52,578 nt of DNA from a virus, in the IMG/VR virus record IMGVR_UViG_3300042486_000234, positions 1 through 52,578 of that record; one strand, 5' to 3'. Below, one piece after another: positions 13,202-21,091 of this stretch; within the stretch, counting starts at the first letter, position 1; each line of letters begins with the position of its first letter. Made by a program: the position numbers and the translations under genes. Under the pieces are notes generated by a model that saw only the letters and a list, made by a program, of their open reading frames with translations, was not told where the DNA came from and did no database searches.

Positions 13202-13548
13202 TAGTTATACCAACCGTTCCTATATCTTTCTTCACGCTCTTCTTTTGGTGGCATTGGTTTTTCTTTTTTAGGGGCAGGCTTTGACTTTTCTTTATTAGGG
13301 GCAGGCTTTGGAGGGTAACTGTTGTAGTCATCCCTCTTCTTCTGTGGACCATACGGGTCGTTTGGACCACCAGGACCATTAGGACCGCTACCACCACCAG
13401 CGCCAGCAATCTTCTTTTTAGGTGGTTTTTGTCCAGCGCCACCACCACCTGTGCTTGTTTGTGGGGCAGGTGGGTAAAACTTTTCGTTTATTTCACGAAC
13501 ACCTACTTTGCGAGCAGGGTTGTGACGAGTGTCTTGTCCTCTAGGCAT
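13201..13548 (-). CDS. DTRHH-tag protein 4, Pro/Gly/Lys-rich
   Basis: This gene encodes 115 residues. The tag here reads MPRGQDTRHNPARKVG. The remainder is low complexity: a Gly tract, PPKKKIAGAGGGSGPNGPGG, then repeated KP-rich segments (APNKEKSKPAPKKEKPMPPK) and a C-terminal ERYRNGWYN. It is disordered and basic. The tag is the same as in the genes starting at 10126, 10658 and 10966. Confidence 0.6.
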   Translation of the reverse strand: MPRGQDTRHNPARKVGVREINEKFYPPAPQTSTGGGGAGQKPPKKKIAGAGGGSGPNGPGGPNDPYGPQKKRDDYNSYPPKPAPNKEKSKPAPKKEKPMPPKEEREERYRNGWYN

Positions 13549-13550
13549 GG

Positions 13551-13718
13551 TTACTTCCTATCTTGCTTAACTTTAACTTTTACGCCACTCTTTTTACGAG
13601 AAACGCCAACATCAAAACCATCGCCATCGTAAGTAATGGTCCCGTAAAGAGGGTTACCTCCAGCAGACTTGCTCTTATCTCGCTTGTATGAAAACTTTCC
13701 AAATTGGAATTCGTTCAT
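13551..13718 (-). CDS. Small basic beta-rich protein (55 aa)
   Basis: This is a 55-residue frame from ATG 13716-13718 to TAA 13551-13553. Strand-like segments (FQFGKFSYKR, NPLYGTITYDGDGFDVGVS) end in a basic GVKVKVKQDRK. It fits exactly between its neighbours, three bases before the ATG of the next gene. The function is unknown. Confidence 0.55.
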   Translation of the reverse strand: MNEFQFGKFSYKRDKSKSAGGNPLYGTITYDGDGFDVGVSRKKSGVKVKVKQDRK

Positions 13719-13720
13719 AA

Positions 13721-13924
13721 CTAACTCCAGCGTTGGTCAAGCCAAACTTTGATTTTTCCAGCACCAGTTGGTCGTGGTGGGCGAATAATGGCAACACTAT
13801 CCTCACCATTTGGAACAAACCGTGAAGATGATGGATTATGCATAGCATCTACTTGTTTGCGGTTTGCACGACCACCATATACTGGTTCACTGTAGACTTT
13901 AGAAGATTTGCGAATGTATCCCAT
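13721..13924 (-). CDS. Hypothetical basic protein (67 aa)
   Basis: This gene encodes 67 residues, basic, with EPVYGGRANRKQ and a segment SRFVPNGEDSVAIIRPPRP. NGEDS is reminiscent of the [NKR]-G-[EQ]-D-T of the tag proteins nearby but lies internally. There is no recognised family. It ends IKVWLDQRWS. The start is 3 bases after the stop of the gene upstream. Confidence 0.5.
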   Translation of the reverse strand: MGYIRKSSKVYSEPVYGGRANRKQVDAMHNPSSSRFVPNGEDSVAIIRPPRPTGAGKIKVWLDQRWS

Positions 13925-13926
13925 AA

Positions 13927-14493
13927 TCAGTAAGGCATATCCTTATCCATGTCAGCCCTCATTTTGTTTTCTTTTTGGCGGTAGGCTTGTTCGCCTTTAG
14001 CACCACCTTCAAGGTATGCCTTCTCACTTCTTTCTGGTTGAATGGCAAATGGGCCTGTTTGACTACGAGCAACTGATTCGTTAGTCTTCATGCGGTCTGT
14101 TTCTTGCTTTTTAGCAACATCAAACGATTGTCCTGCGGCTTTTGACTCAGCCATTACTTTAGGGCTGTTTACTTTTTTCAAAGCCTTTGCAGACTTCTTC
14201 TTATCCTTAAGAATTGCTTTACCTTCTGGGGATGAAGGCTCATGGTAAGTGGTGTATTCAGCACCAATCTTTACACGCTTACGGGCTGTATCAGACTGAA
14301 GGATACTTGGACCACCATTACCTGTAGAAGCAGCATCACGGTCTGCTCGGCGCTGGGTCATTGCCTGTGTAGTGTTGCCACTATCGTCACGAACCGTGTG
14401 GGTGTCTGGCTTTGCGCCAACTCGTGGCTTATGTGCGCCACTGTTTGCAAACGGGGTGATACTGTTCACCTTGTCACGATTAAACCAGCCCAT
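13927..14493 (-). CDS. Hypothetical charged protein (188 aa)
   Basis: This gene encodes 188 residues, very polar, Lys/Ala/Ser-rich. It starts MGWFNRDKVNSITPF and has a Lys-rich helix at the centre (KAILKDKKKSAKALKKV) and a C-terminal QKENKMRADMDKDMPY. It is probably extended or disordered and not recognised. It opens the cluster of small disordered proteins, right after the SpoVS-like gene. Confidence 0.55.
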   Translation of the reverse strand: MGWFNRDKVNSITPFANSGAHKPRVGAKPDTHTVRDDSGNTTQAMTQRRADRDAASTGNGGPSILQSDTARKRVKIGAEYTTYHEPSSPEGKAILKDKKKSAKALKKVNSPKVMAESKAAGQSFDVAKKQETDRMKTNESVARSQTGPFAIQPERSEKAYLEGGAKGEQAYRQKENKMRADMDKDMPY

Positions 14494-14496
14494 GTT

Positions 14497-14787
14497 TTAC
14501 CTCACTACGGGTTTGAAGGATATAGCGGAGATATTCTCTCCATTCTCTCCAATAATATCATCAAAGCCAATAACAAAAGATAGGTCAATACCACGTGGGG
14601 CAACAAAGCCTCTTGCAATGGCTGAGGCTTTAGCGGCTTGGTTCACAGCGCTTGCGCCAATGGCACGAATCTTAGGCAATTGACCAGCCACGATTGAACG
14701 GGCAAGGATAGAACCCACGCTTTGGGGGTTACTTGAGCCTGATACTTTCAGGACATCTTCAACTTTTGTATTCAGTTCTTGGGACAT
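14497..14787 (-). CDS. SpoVS-like (stage V sporulation protein S family) protein
   Basis: This gene encodes 96 residues. VLKVSGSSNPQSVGSILA, then LPKIRAIGASAVNQAAKASA, then IARGFVAPRGIDLSFVIGFD follow bacterial SpoVS almost block for block (L-K-V-S-x-x-S-x-P-x-S-V-A-x-A-L ... I-x-A-I-G-A-x-A-x-N-Q-A-x-K-A-x-A-I-A-R-G-x-x-A-P). SpoVS is an Alba-like fold protein, about 86 residues, tied to sporulation and cell-division control in Firmicutes and probably nucleic-acid binding. Here it may coat or compact phage DNA or RNA, or interfere with host division. The start has no close overlap; GAGTCAATATG gives a modest ribosome-binding site. Confidence 0.8.
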   Translation of the reverse strand: MSQELNTKVEDVLKVSGSSNPQSVGSILARSIVAGQLPKIRAIGASAVNQAAKASAIARGFVAPRGIDLSFVIGFDDIIGENGENISAISFKPVVR

Positions 14788-14829
14788 ATTGACTCCTAGT
14801 TAGGTAAACAGTTGTCCCAATAATATCAT

Positions 14830-15201
14830 TTATACGTAACCAGCATCCTTGAGCAACTTAAGCATGTCTTCTAACGGCATAATTGCATAGGATTCACCAA
14901 TTGCAGCAGCACCTTTTCCTGGTCGCTTTACCACCAGCAAAGGTACTCCACGCTTTAACTTGGAAGCCTGCTCCACAGTGGCATTGAGCCATTCGCTTAG
15001 TTTAAAAGACTTCTGGTTCTTGCATTGGATGGCAATCTCTTTAGGAGGAATGTCACGAGCCTGAACTACTCCGTGAATATCCCCAGCATCGTTCTCACCA
15101 GCGAGGGCAGTACGGCGAGCATTACAGAAATCTTGCTCCTTGAGGTAGTTGACAATTAAGGTTTCAAACGAAGTGCCTTTGGCTTTGTGTTTATTTCCCA
15201 T
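14830..15201 (-). CDS. PD-(D/E)XK Holliday-junction-resolvase-like nuclease
   Basis: This gene encodes 123 residues. The order E13 in KGTSFETLIVNYL, D41 in AGDIHG, and IAIQCKNQ (Q59-x-K61 in place of E-x-K) matches small archaeal-Hjc/phage-type nucleases with the restriction-endonuclease fold. VPLLVVKRPGKG follows as the usual strand after the active site. It probably cuts branched DNA before packaging. The Gln in the E-x-K position is seen in some active members. It is coupled to the winged-helix gene upstream by an 11-base overlap. Confidence 0.65.
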   Translation of the reverse strand: MGNKHKAKGTSFETLIVNYLKEQDFCNARRTALAGENDAGDIHGVVQARDIPPKEIAIQCKNQKSFKLSEWLNATVEQASKLKRGVPLLVVKRPGKGAAAIGESYAIMPLEDMLKLLKDAGYV

Positions 15202-15604
15202 AACCTAACTCTTCCATAATCCTTTTACCTTTTTCCGTAATAGCGTAGACACCGTTAGGGTGACCTACCATGCTTAACCTGGTTTCTTTAGTGGCAAACA
15301 AGAAATCTGAGCCAGCCAAAGCACTCACATAACGGCGATGGTTGTACTTACTACCTTCATCATTCATGCCTGTAAGTTCCCCAACTTCATCTGCTGTTAA
15401 ATCCTTGTGGTCATAGAAACAACGCAAGACAGGGTAGTAAGGGGAACTTTCAGTAAGCGTTCCAATTATTTGTTTCTTTGTTTGTTTGTGGGCTATTCCA
15501 CCTGTGTCAAGTAGGTTACGAAGACGGACAATTTCTTCAGCCGCTTCTACGCAATCTGCCTTTTTGGGAAAATTCCCACGAAGCCTCTCAACAATATCTT
15601 TCAT
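15191..15604 (-). CDS. Winged-helix protein
   Basis: This gene encodes 137 residues. A short N-terminal heptad region (VEAAEEIVRLRNLLD, about 18-33) could dimerise it. Residues ~60-135 look like a winged helix: LTADEVGELTGM as the helix-turn-helix, NHRRYVSALAGSDFLF, then VYAITEKGKRIMEEL. It would bind DNA or act as an adaptor for the recombination genes around it. No specific family is recognised. Confidence 0.55.
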   Translation of the reverse strand: MKDIVERLRGNFPKKADCVEAAEEIVRLRNLLDTGGIAHKQTKKQIIGTLTESSPYYPVLRCFYDHKDLTADEVGELTGMNDEGSKYNHRRYVSALAGSDFLFATKETRLSMVGHPNGVYAITEKGKRIMEELGYGK

Positions 15605-16074
15605 TAAGGGGTGAACCTGTGTTGGCGAAGTTCTTTACCTGACATACCAATACGGCGTGACAACTCACGAGAAACTACCTGAGCACCACGCTCGCAACGG
15701 TCAAACACTGTGTCTACCAGTTTTCGGTAAGCACGTTTCTGTGTGTAGATTTCCAACTGCTCGGTAATCTTTGGGTCAATGTCACGCTTGGCTTTAGCCA
15801 CGGTAACCAAGTCACCCTTGGTCTTGTTTCCCCACTGCTCAATCAAGATGGATGACTGGAGGTATTCAAACTCGTTACGGGTGCGTTCCTCAGCAATCTC
15901 AGCCTGAACAAGTTGTGCTTTGGCGTAAACCAACCAAGCCATGAAGTCGGTGTACAACTCCATCAAGTCATGGTCACCGATGTCTCCAATGTTACGAGGA
16001 AGTTCTGGGAGTAGTCCTTTTGGCTTTTCTGGTAACGGGAAGTTTTGTTTGAACAGTTCCATCTCTGGATTCAT
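15604..16074 (-). CDS. Hypothetical helical protein (156 aa)
   Basis: This gene encodes 156 residues, almost entirely helical, charged, with a Trp at position 47 (MAWLVYAKAQLVQAE). The ATG 16072-16074 is 8 bases after GGAG and lies 83 bases inside the end of the nuclease gene, an unusually long overlap; the ribosome-binding site supports it. I believe similar proteins occur next to RecB/Cas4-type nucleases in actinophages, but I cannot name the family. It may be a nuclease partner. Confidence 0.55.
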   Translation of the reverse strand: MNPEMELFKQNFPLPEKPKGLLPELPRNIGDIGDHDLMELYTDFMAWLVYAKAQLVQAEIAEERTRNEFEYLQSSILIEQWGNKTKGDLVTVAKAKRDIDPKITEQLEIYTQKRAYRKLVDTVFDRCERGAQVVSRELSRRIGMSGKELRQHRFTP

Positions 16075-16942
16075 CGTCTAGTCTCCAACATGTGTTTTTA
16101 TAAGGACAGTATTTGCAACCATTGCATGTGGGTTCTTCTGCCCACATTGGTCGCATTGGTGGAATGTCTCCGTTCAATGCTGACATAAGACGCTTGCAAT
16201 TGTCAAGCATTGGTTGCACTAATTCTGGGGTAAACCCAACTACAAACTCTTTAACTTCTTGTGTTGGTTTCCATTCGTACAAGAAAGTCATCTGGTGAAT
16301 GCCAGTGCAATACATGTACAACAAACCTTGCCTAATGTGGCTTGGGAAAGGCTGGCGCACTTTCTTCCACATACCATCAAGTGTTAACTCACCTTTTTGG
16401 TATTGCTTATATAAGTCAATCGCTTCAAACCTAAGAGTCCCCATACCAATTGATTTAATCTCAATAAGTGTTCGGCCCTTCTTGTCATTGACGATACCGT
16501 CAGCGTGACCAAGAATGTGGTGCTCTTCATTTCTAATTGGTACTTCACGATAAATAGGTTTAGGAGTGCCACATGACGGACATTTCTCTGGGCTTACTGC
16601 TTCCCATTTATGGTTACAGATGTCGCTCTTACATTGCCACAGCCCCTCAAGAACACCTGCATTATTTAGCCAGTCCTGCCACTTGGCATGAATGTAATGT
16701 CCCTCAGCAAACACGTTCAGTCGTTGGAACGAGAAGTCTTCTGGGTCTTTAGGATGCTTTTTAATTGTGTACCAATTAGCCCGTGGACACCAATCTCGTT
16801 TTGCTAAGTCACTAGGGTGAATGTGGTCAGTATCTCGTGTTGATTCTCTAACATCACGGTCTTTAAGAATTTGCATAGCCACAGTTGGAAGAATACGACC
16901 ATCCATAGTGAGTAACTTTTTGTAACTACTTAGTTCACTCAT
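15992..16942 (-). CDS. Cas4/RecB-like exonuclease with Fe-S cluster motif
   Basis: I use ATG 16940-16942 (8 bases after GGAG) rather than the TTG one codon upstream, giving 316 residues. The nuclease core is GHADGIV (145-151) and LIEIKS (159-164), the D-(E)xK motif of the PD-(D/E)XK fold. Cys52 together with C273, C276, C279 and C285 (CNGCKYCPYKNTC) makes the four-to-five Cys cluster of Cas4/AddB-type nucleases. A second zinc ribbon (C104, C109, C121, C124) is inserted before the core. It probably resects DNA ends for RecA-driven recombination. No Cas1/Cas2 or CRISPR is nearby. Confidence 0.75.
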   Translation of the reverse strand: MSELSSYKKLLTMDGRILPTVAMQILKDRDVRESTRDTDHIHPSDLAKRDWCPRANWYTIKKHPKDPEDFSFQRLNVFAEGHYIHAKWQDWLNNAGVLEGLWQCKSDICNHKWEAVSPEKCPSCGTPKPIYREVPIRNEEHHILGHADGIVNDKKGRTLIEIKSIGMGTLRFEAIDLYKQYQKGELTLDGMWKKVRQPFPSHIRQGLLYMYCTGIHQMTFLYEWKPTQEVKEFVVGFTPELVQPMLDNCKRLMSALNGDIPPMRPMWAEEPTCNGCKYCPYKNTCWRLDDESRDGTVQTKLPVTRKAKRTTPRTSS

Positions 16943-17273
16943 CAATCATCTCCAGGAAATCGTCTTCAGGAATAACAACATACCGTCTTCCACCAATGTC
17001 AAACTGCAATACTGGAAGTCTGTTCTCAATGATGGCTCGTTCTCGCAACTCAACAAGGTCAAGAGCCTTGATAGTTATTTGTGTTAATCCTGTCGTGAGT
17101 TTGTTTTCAATGAGGAAACTTTCCGCACGAACATCATTCTTGCGAAGCCAACCAGCACCAGAGCGAGCATTACGGCTTCCCTTGTACGAATTAGCGGTTC
17201 GCTTCTCTTGTTTAACAGACGCTTTATTAATGTTCCTTCTGTCATCTGCTGGGTCCTTTCCTATAATCCTCAC
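16935..17273 (-). CDS. PD-(D/E)XK nuclease, probable resolvase
   Basis: This gene encodes 112 residues from GTG 17271-17273, which overlaps the RecA stop (GTGA). The basic N-terminus (~35 residues) leads to GAGWLRKNDV (D47) and FLIENKLT (E56-x-K58), the catalytic set of this fold, then a helix (LDLVELRERAIIENRLP) and YVVIPEDDFLEM. This layout is common in phage nucleases that resolve junctions or trim ends. With the gene at 14830 and the Cas4-like gene it makes three such nucleases within 3 kb. Confidence 0.6.
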   Translation of the reverse strand: MRIIGKDPADDRRNINKASVKQEKRTANSYKGSRNARSGAGWLRKNDVRAESFLIENKLTTGLTQITIKALDLVELRERAIIENRLPVLQFDIGGRRYVVIPEDDFLEMIDE

Positions 17274-18292
17274 CGTGCCACACCGTAGTGTGCTTCAACT
17301 TTGGCAATTAAATCCTTCTGCATATCAAGGTCTTCACGGAATGCGTCAAGCATCTTGTCTTTACCTTGCCAGCGACCTTCCCCAAATGAGTAGTACGCAC
17401 CAGCACGAGTAATGATGTCTACCGCAATACCAATGTTCAACATGTCCTTGAGAGTATCGTAATCACCCTTCGCAAACCCTTGTGTTTGGGCAAAATAGAA
17501 ATCAATGACAGCGCTTTGGTTAGGGCGATATGTCTTGTTCTTGAGTGTACGAGCCTTAATGGTCTGCCCTACTACTTCATCTTTCTCTTTCAACCACTCG
17601 TCACGCTTTACTTCAACACGGCAGAAGTATGCAAAGTTCTTTGCAAGACCACCTGGGGTAGTACGTGGGTCACCCCACATAACACCAATCTTTTGTCTCC
17701 ACTGGTTAATCATCAAGCCAGTGCAGTTGCGTTCCTCCGTAATAAGTGAACGCTTCTGAGCCTCTGATGACTTACGGAAAAACTTAGATGTAAGACGAGC
17801 ACCAAGACCTACGGTGAACTCTTCCATCATCTTCTCGGACTCATCATCTGGAACAAGCGCAGGTAGTGAGTCAATAACAATCATGTCAACAGCACGGTTA
17901 GCCATGACGTTGATAACCAAGTTATACGCCTGTTCCATAATGTTGGTTTCAACAATCCACAAACGGTCTAGGTCAACACCAATTGACTCTGCGTACTCAG
18001 GAACAAACTCTTCGGCAGCAATCCACAGACAAATAAAGTCTGGGTTAGTTGCTTGGTTAGTTGCAATGGTTTTAAACGCAAGTGCAGTCTTACCAGAAGA
18101 CTCTTCACCAATGATTTCACTCCATTGGTTTACAGGCCAGCCACCACCAAGCATCAAGTCATATGACAAAATGCCCGTGGAAATACGGTCTAATTTGCCA
18201 CGGGTTTCACTACCCTTAACAATTGTTCCTGCACCGTATTGTTTGTTTACTGAATTAATGATTGAAGACAGACTGTCCCAATTGTTTTCCAC
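17270..18292 (-). CDS. recA: RecA-like recombinase
   Basis: This gene encodes 340 residues, close to bacterial RecA length. The start is a GTG (18290-18292) after AGGAGAACAA. Walker A is GEESSGKT (62-69), AEE follows on the next strand, and MIVIDSLPALVP is Walker B. INQWRQKIGVMWGDPRTTPGG is the loop-2 region with the conserved Q-W/N...P-x-x-x-P-G-G. It forms filaments on single-stranded DNA and exchanges strands. The nucleases just downstream and PolI upstream give a self-sufficient recombination/repair set. Confidence 0.93.
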   Translation of the reverse strand: MENNWDSLSSIINSVNKQYGAGTIVKGSETRGKLDRISTGILSYDLMLGGGWPVNQWSEIIGEESSGKTALAFKTIATNQATNPDFICLWIAAEEFVPEYAESIGVDLDRLWIVETNIMEQAYNLVINVMANRAVDMIVIDSLPALVPDDESEKMMEEFTVGLGARLTSKFFRKSSEAQKRSLITEERNCTGLMINQWRQKIGVMWGDPRTTPGGLAKNFAYFCRVEVKRDEWLKEKDEVVGQTIKARTLKNKTYRPNQSAVIDFYFAQTQGFAKGDYDTLKDMLNIGIAVDIITRAGAYYSFGEGRWQGKDKMLDAFREDLDMQKDLIAKVEAHYGVAR

Positions 18293-18300
18293 TTGTTCTC

Positions 18301-18678
18301 CTATACCCAGTTAGATTGTTCACCTTGGTCGTAAAGTGAGTTCCACCCACATTCAAAACATCTTGGTGCAGGTACTTTACCACCTGCTGATGCATTTGAG
18401 CGACTAAAAACTTTATTACCTCCACAACGTGGACAAGTTTGATTTCCGTCTACACGATGTGCTTCTCCACCCTTCCAATTCCTAATAGCACTGCCCATAT
18501 CTGTTTGACCATTGGGGTCAACCTGCTGTGCCACATTAGTTTGGTGCTGTAACGGTGACTGCATCACACGCTGTTGTGCTTGCTGTTGTAATGCTGGAAG
18601 CACCACACGTTCTGTAGGCAATGACCTACGCTCTTCTTGGGGTGCGTTGCTTAGTTTTCTATCCCACCAACTACTCAT
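18301..18678 (-). CDS. Zinc-ribbon protein next to RecA
   Basis: This gene encodes 125 residues. A conserved-looking start (MSSWWDRKLSN) is followed by a Gln-rich disordered stretch (ALQQQAQQRVMQSPLQHQ). The C-terminal zinc ribbon has NQTCPRCGG and RCFECGW 25-30 residues apart. The four Cys (C-x2-C ... C-x2-C) should bind one zinc. The association with RecA and PolI genes suggests a DNA-binding accessory; the function is unknown. Confidence 0.6.
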   Translation of the reverse strand: MSSWWDRKLSNAPQEERRSLPTERVVLPALQQQAQQRVMQSPLQHQTNVAQQVDPNGQTDMGSAIRNWKGGEAHRVDGNQTCPRCGGNKVFSRSNASAGGKVPAPRCFECGWNSLYDQGEQSNWV

Positions 18679-18687
18679 TGTTCTTCC

Positions 18688-19038
18688 TTATTCTACAGGT
18701 GATATTAACGCAATAACTTGGTTTTCTAACATCTTTTGTACGAGAGCCATACCAAATGCTACTAGTACCCCCTTGGAGCCTTCAAGCATAGCAGGGGGTG
18801 GTAATTCTTCATCATCCATTGTTTTGGACAACACCTCAGTAAACCATTCTACTGACTCTTCAATCTCATCATAGATACCAAAGTCATGTAGTAATTCCCA
18901 TTGGTCGTCAATAAGTTGTTCTTCTAATTCCTGTACTTCTTGAGAAGGTGGAGTCATCCCAACACTTTGAGCAATCTGTTGTCCACCAGGAAAGGAAAGC
19001 ATCAGGCAAAAGTTTCTCTTTTCTGCAATATCGTTCAT
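18688..19038 (-). CDS. Hypothetical protein (116 aa)
   Basis: I place the start at ATG 19036-19038, which overlaps the polymerase stop (ATGA) and follows AAAGGAAA; an upstream start would extend into the polymerase gene. The product is 116 residues, acidic and helical (PSQEVQELEEQLIDDQWELL), ending in a hydrophobic segment (GVLVAFGMALVQKML). It is not recognised. Confidence 0.6.
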   Translation of the reverse strand: MNDIAEKRNFCLMLSFPGGQQIAQSVGMTPPSQEVQELEEQLIDDQWELLHDFGIYDEIEESVEWFTEVLSKTMDDEELPPPAMLEGSKGVLVAFGMALVQKMLENQVIALISPVE

Positions 19039-21086
19039 TTTCCTTTTGCCTCCGACCAGTTCGTTGCTGCATGACAAGACACCTTAAGTGTGACTCCCAT
19101 AATACTCCTATCGTGGCCCATAGCAGTAACTAGGGTGGACATTGCAGAGTTTTCATCTTCTTCTGGGGCAACTGCAACAAGTTCGTCATGTACTTGTACC
19201 AGCATCTTGGCATTAGTTCCTACAAAGGCTTTGTTTACGTCAATCATGGCTTGCTTACAAATATCTGCGGCACTTCCCTGAATGATGGCGTTAATAGCCT
19301 GCCGTTGTGCTCGTGACTGTGTGAACGAGTCTTTGGACAAAAGGTCTGGAAGTCTGCGCCTACGACCAGTCAAGGTAGTTACATACCCAACTCGTGCGGC
19401 TTTGGTAATAGCAAGTTGCTTCCAACGTGTCAGTTCTGCAAAACTCTTATAGTAATTATTCAAAATTTCCATAGCATGCTCATCGTCAATGCCTGTAGTA
19501 CGGGCAAGTTTTGCATAACCACCACCGTATGCGGTAAGAAAGTTTACTCCCTTACCAATCTGTCGTTCTTCTGATGACACTTCGCCTACGGGTTTCTTAA
19601 ATACAGCAGCCGCAGTTGCGGCGTGAATGTCCTCGTTGTTTCTAAAAATGCGAAGCAACTGCTGGTCTTGGCTAAACATAGCCATTACTCGGAGTTCAAT
19701 CTGGTCATAGTCAGCCACAAGCATTGTGTACCCATCTGGTGGAACAAACAAACTACGAATAGTTGAATCTCGTGGGATGTTCTGCAAGTTCGGGTTAGAC
19801 GAAGACAAACGACCAGTTGCGGCTCGGTGCAAGTTAAAAGACGGATGTAACTTACCGTTGTTCAACTTAGGCAAAAGACCATCAACATATGTTGACTTCA
19901 TCTTTTGGATTTCCGCATAGTTCAACAACAGTGGGATTAGTGGATGCTTATCTTTTAACTTCTCCAAAGCCTCGTTGTCTACAGACGGAGCACCCTTGTT
20001 AGTTTTCTTAGTTGGTTTAAGACCAAGCCCACCTGCTCGTTTACCCGTAAACAAATAGGTTTGTTTGTCCTTGTTAGAGTCTGGGTTAAACCCAGCATAA
20101 GAGTTGTCCACAATGTCTAAGAGACACTCTCTAATCTTGTTGTCTAACTCTTTGCGAAGCAGTTTAAGTGAGGCTGTGTTTACTGTAATGCCCTCATCTT
20201 CCATCAGCATGAGTACACGAAGCACTTCCATATCCTGTTTAATTGCAGGCTGGAGTTCTTCATGCATATTAAGTTTTGCTCGTAACTTTGAGTACAGCAT
20301 CCATGTCCAACGAGCATCTAAGTGAACGTACTTAGCCGCAGAACTAAAGGGTACTGTGTTAATGACAGCACCAAGTTTTCCTTCTTTGGCGTAAGCGTCA
20401 TGCCCACCAAAGTTTTGAGCAATTAAGTTGGTTAACGAAAATGATTGAGAGTTCTCATCTTCCAGATGTTGGAGAATCATTGTGTCAACATATGGGCCTG
20501 GAGGTAACTCTCCGTAATACTTCTTTATAGAACGAGCGTCAAACTTTACGTTGTGTCCTACCTTTGTAAGTTCACTAAAGAATATAGGGCGAAGCGCTTC
20601 AAACACTTCGTATTTAGATAACTGTTGTGGTGGTTCTGAGTACACGCCAGGAATCACATACTTGGCTTTAGCCATTGACTCCTTACCGCTTACAGTTACC
20701 TTGCGATATCCAGGTGGTGGAATGGTTGTACCATCACCACGCTCTTCTGGAACAATAATCTCGCCAAGAAGGTGACCCATTGGAATAGCCCATGAGCGAC
20801 CATACGTAGCAATCCCAATCCAAAAGACTTCGTTGCGTAACGGGTCTAATGCCAAATCTTTGAGGTAACGCTGGCGAATTGCTTCTGTTGATGAAGCGAC
20901 AATAGAGTCCGTAGGGTTCTTGAGTGTTGCGATGTGGTCTTTGCACTCTTTTGTAAAAAGTGCATTGATATCATCATGGCGCTCAATCACCCCACGGGAC
21001 TCAATGTCAAAGGCGAACTCCCCTGCCTTTGTAACTACCTCAACAAGTTCATGCAACTCTTCAACGGTGTGTACCGTTTGTTGCAT
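19035..21086 (-). CDS. polA: Family A DNA polymerase with 3'-5' exonuclease
   Basis: This gene encodes 683 residues with no 5'-nuclease domain, as in phage PolA enzymes. Exonuclease motifs are FDIES (D27, E29), GHNVKFDARS (D183) and Y253-x3-D257, all complete, so proofreading should work. Polymerase motif A is VADYDQIELR (D459), motif B is RQIGKGVNFLTAY (R508, K512, F516, Y520) and motif C is VQVHDEL (H633, D634, E635). Phe at 516 is the residue that discriminates against dideoxynucleotides in most bacterial enzymes, unlike T7. It should be the phage replicase together with DnaB, primase and the ssDNA-binding-like protein. Confidence 0.95.
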   Translation of the reverse strand: MQQTVHTVEELHELVEVVTKAGEFAFDIESRGVIERHDDINALFTKECKDHIATLKNPTDSIVASSTEAIRQRYLKDLALDPLRNEVFWIGIATYGRSWAIPMGHLLGEIIVPEERGDGTTIPPPGYRKVTVSGKESMAKAKYVIPGVYSEPPQQLSKYEVFEALRPIFFSELTKVGHNVKFDARSIKKYYGELPPGPYVDTMILQHLEDENSQSFSLTNLIAQNFGGHDAYAKEGKLGAVINTVPFSSAAKYVHLDARWTWMLYSKLRAKLNMHEELQPAIKQDMEVLRVLMLMEDEGITVNTASLKLLRKELDNKIRECLLDIVDNSYAGFNPDSNKDKQTYLFTGKRAGGLGLKPTKKTNKGAPSVDNEALEKLKDKHPLIPLLLNYAEIQKMKSTYVDGLLPKLNNGKLHPSFNLHRAATGRLSSSNPNLQNIPRDSTIRSLFVPPDGYTMLVADYDQIELRVMAMFSQDQQLLRIFRNNEDIHAATAAAVFKKPVGEVSSEERQIGKGVNFLTAYGGGYAKLARTTGIDDEHAMEILNNYYKSFAELTRWKQLAITKAARVGYVTTLTGRRRRLPDLLSKDSFTQSRAQRQAINAIIQGSAADICKQAMIDVNKAFVGTNAKMLVQVHDELVAVAPEEDENSAMSTLVTAMGHDRSIMGVTLKVSCHAATNWSEAKGK

Positions 21087-21091
21087 GAATC

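Noticed and set aside
15992-16942. Cas4-like nuclease taken as part of a CRISPR adaptation module
   Set aside because: No cas1, cas2 or repeat array was seen. The gene is coupled to RecA and other recombination nucleases, which explains it as an end-resection enzyme.
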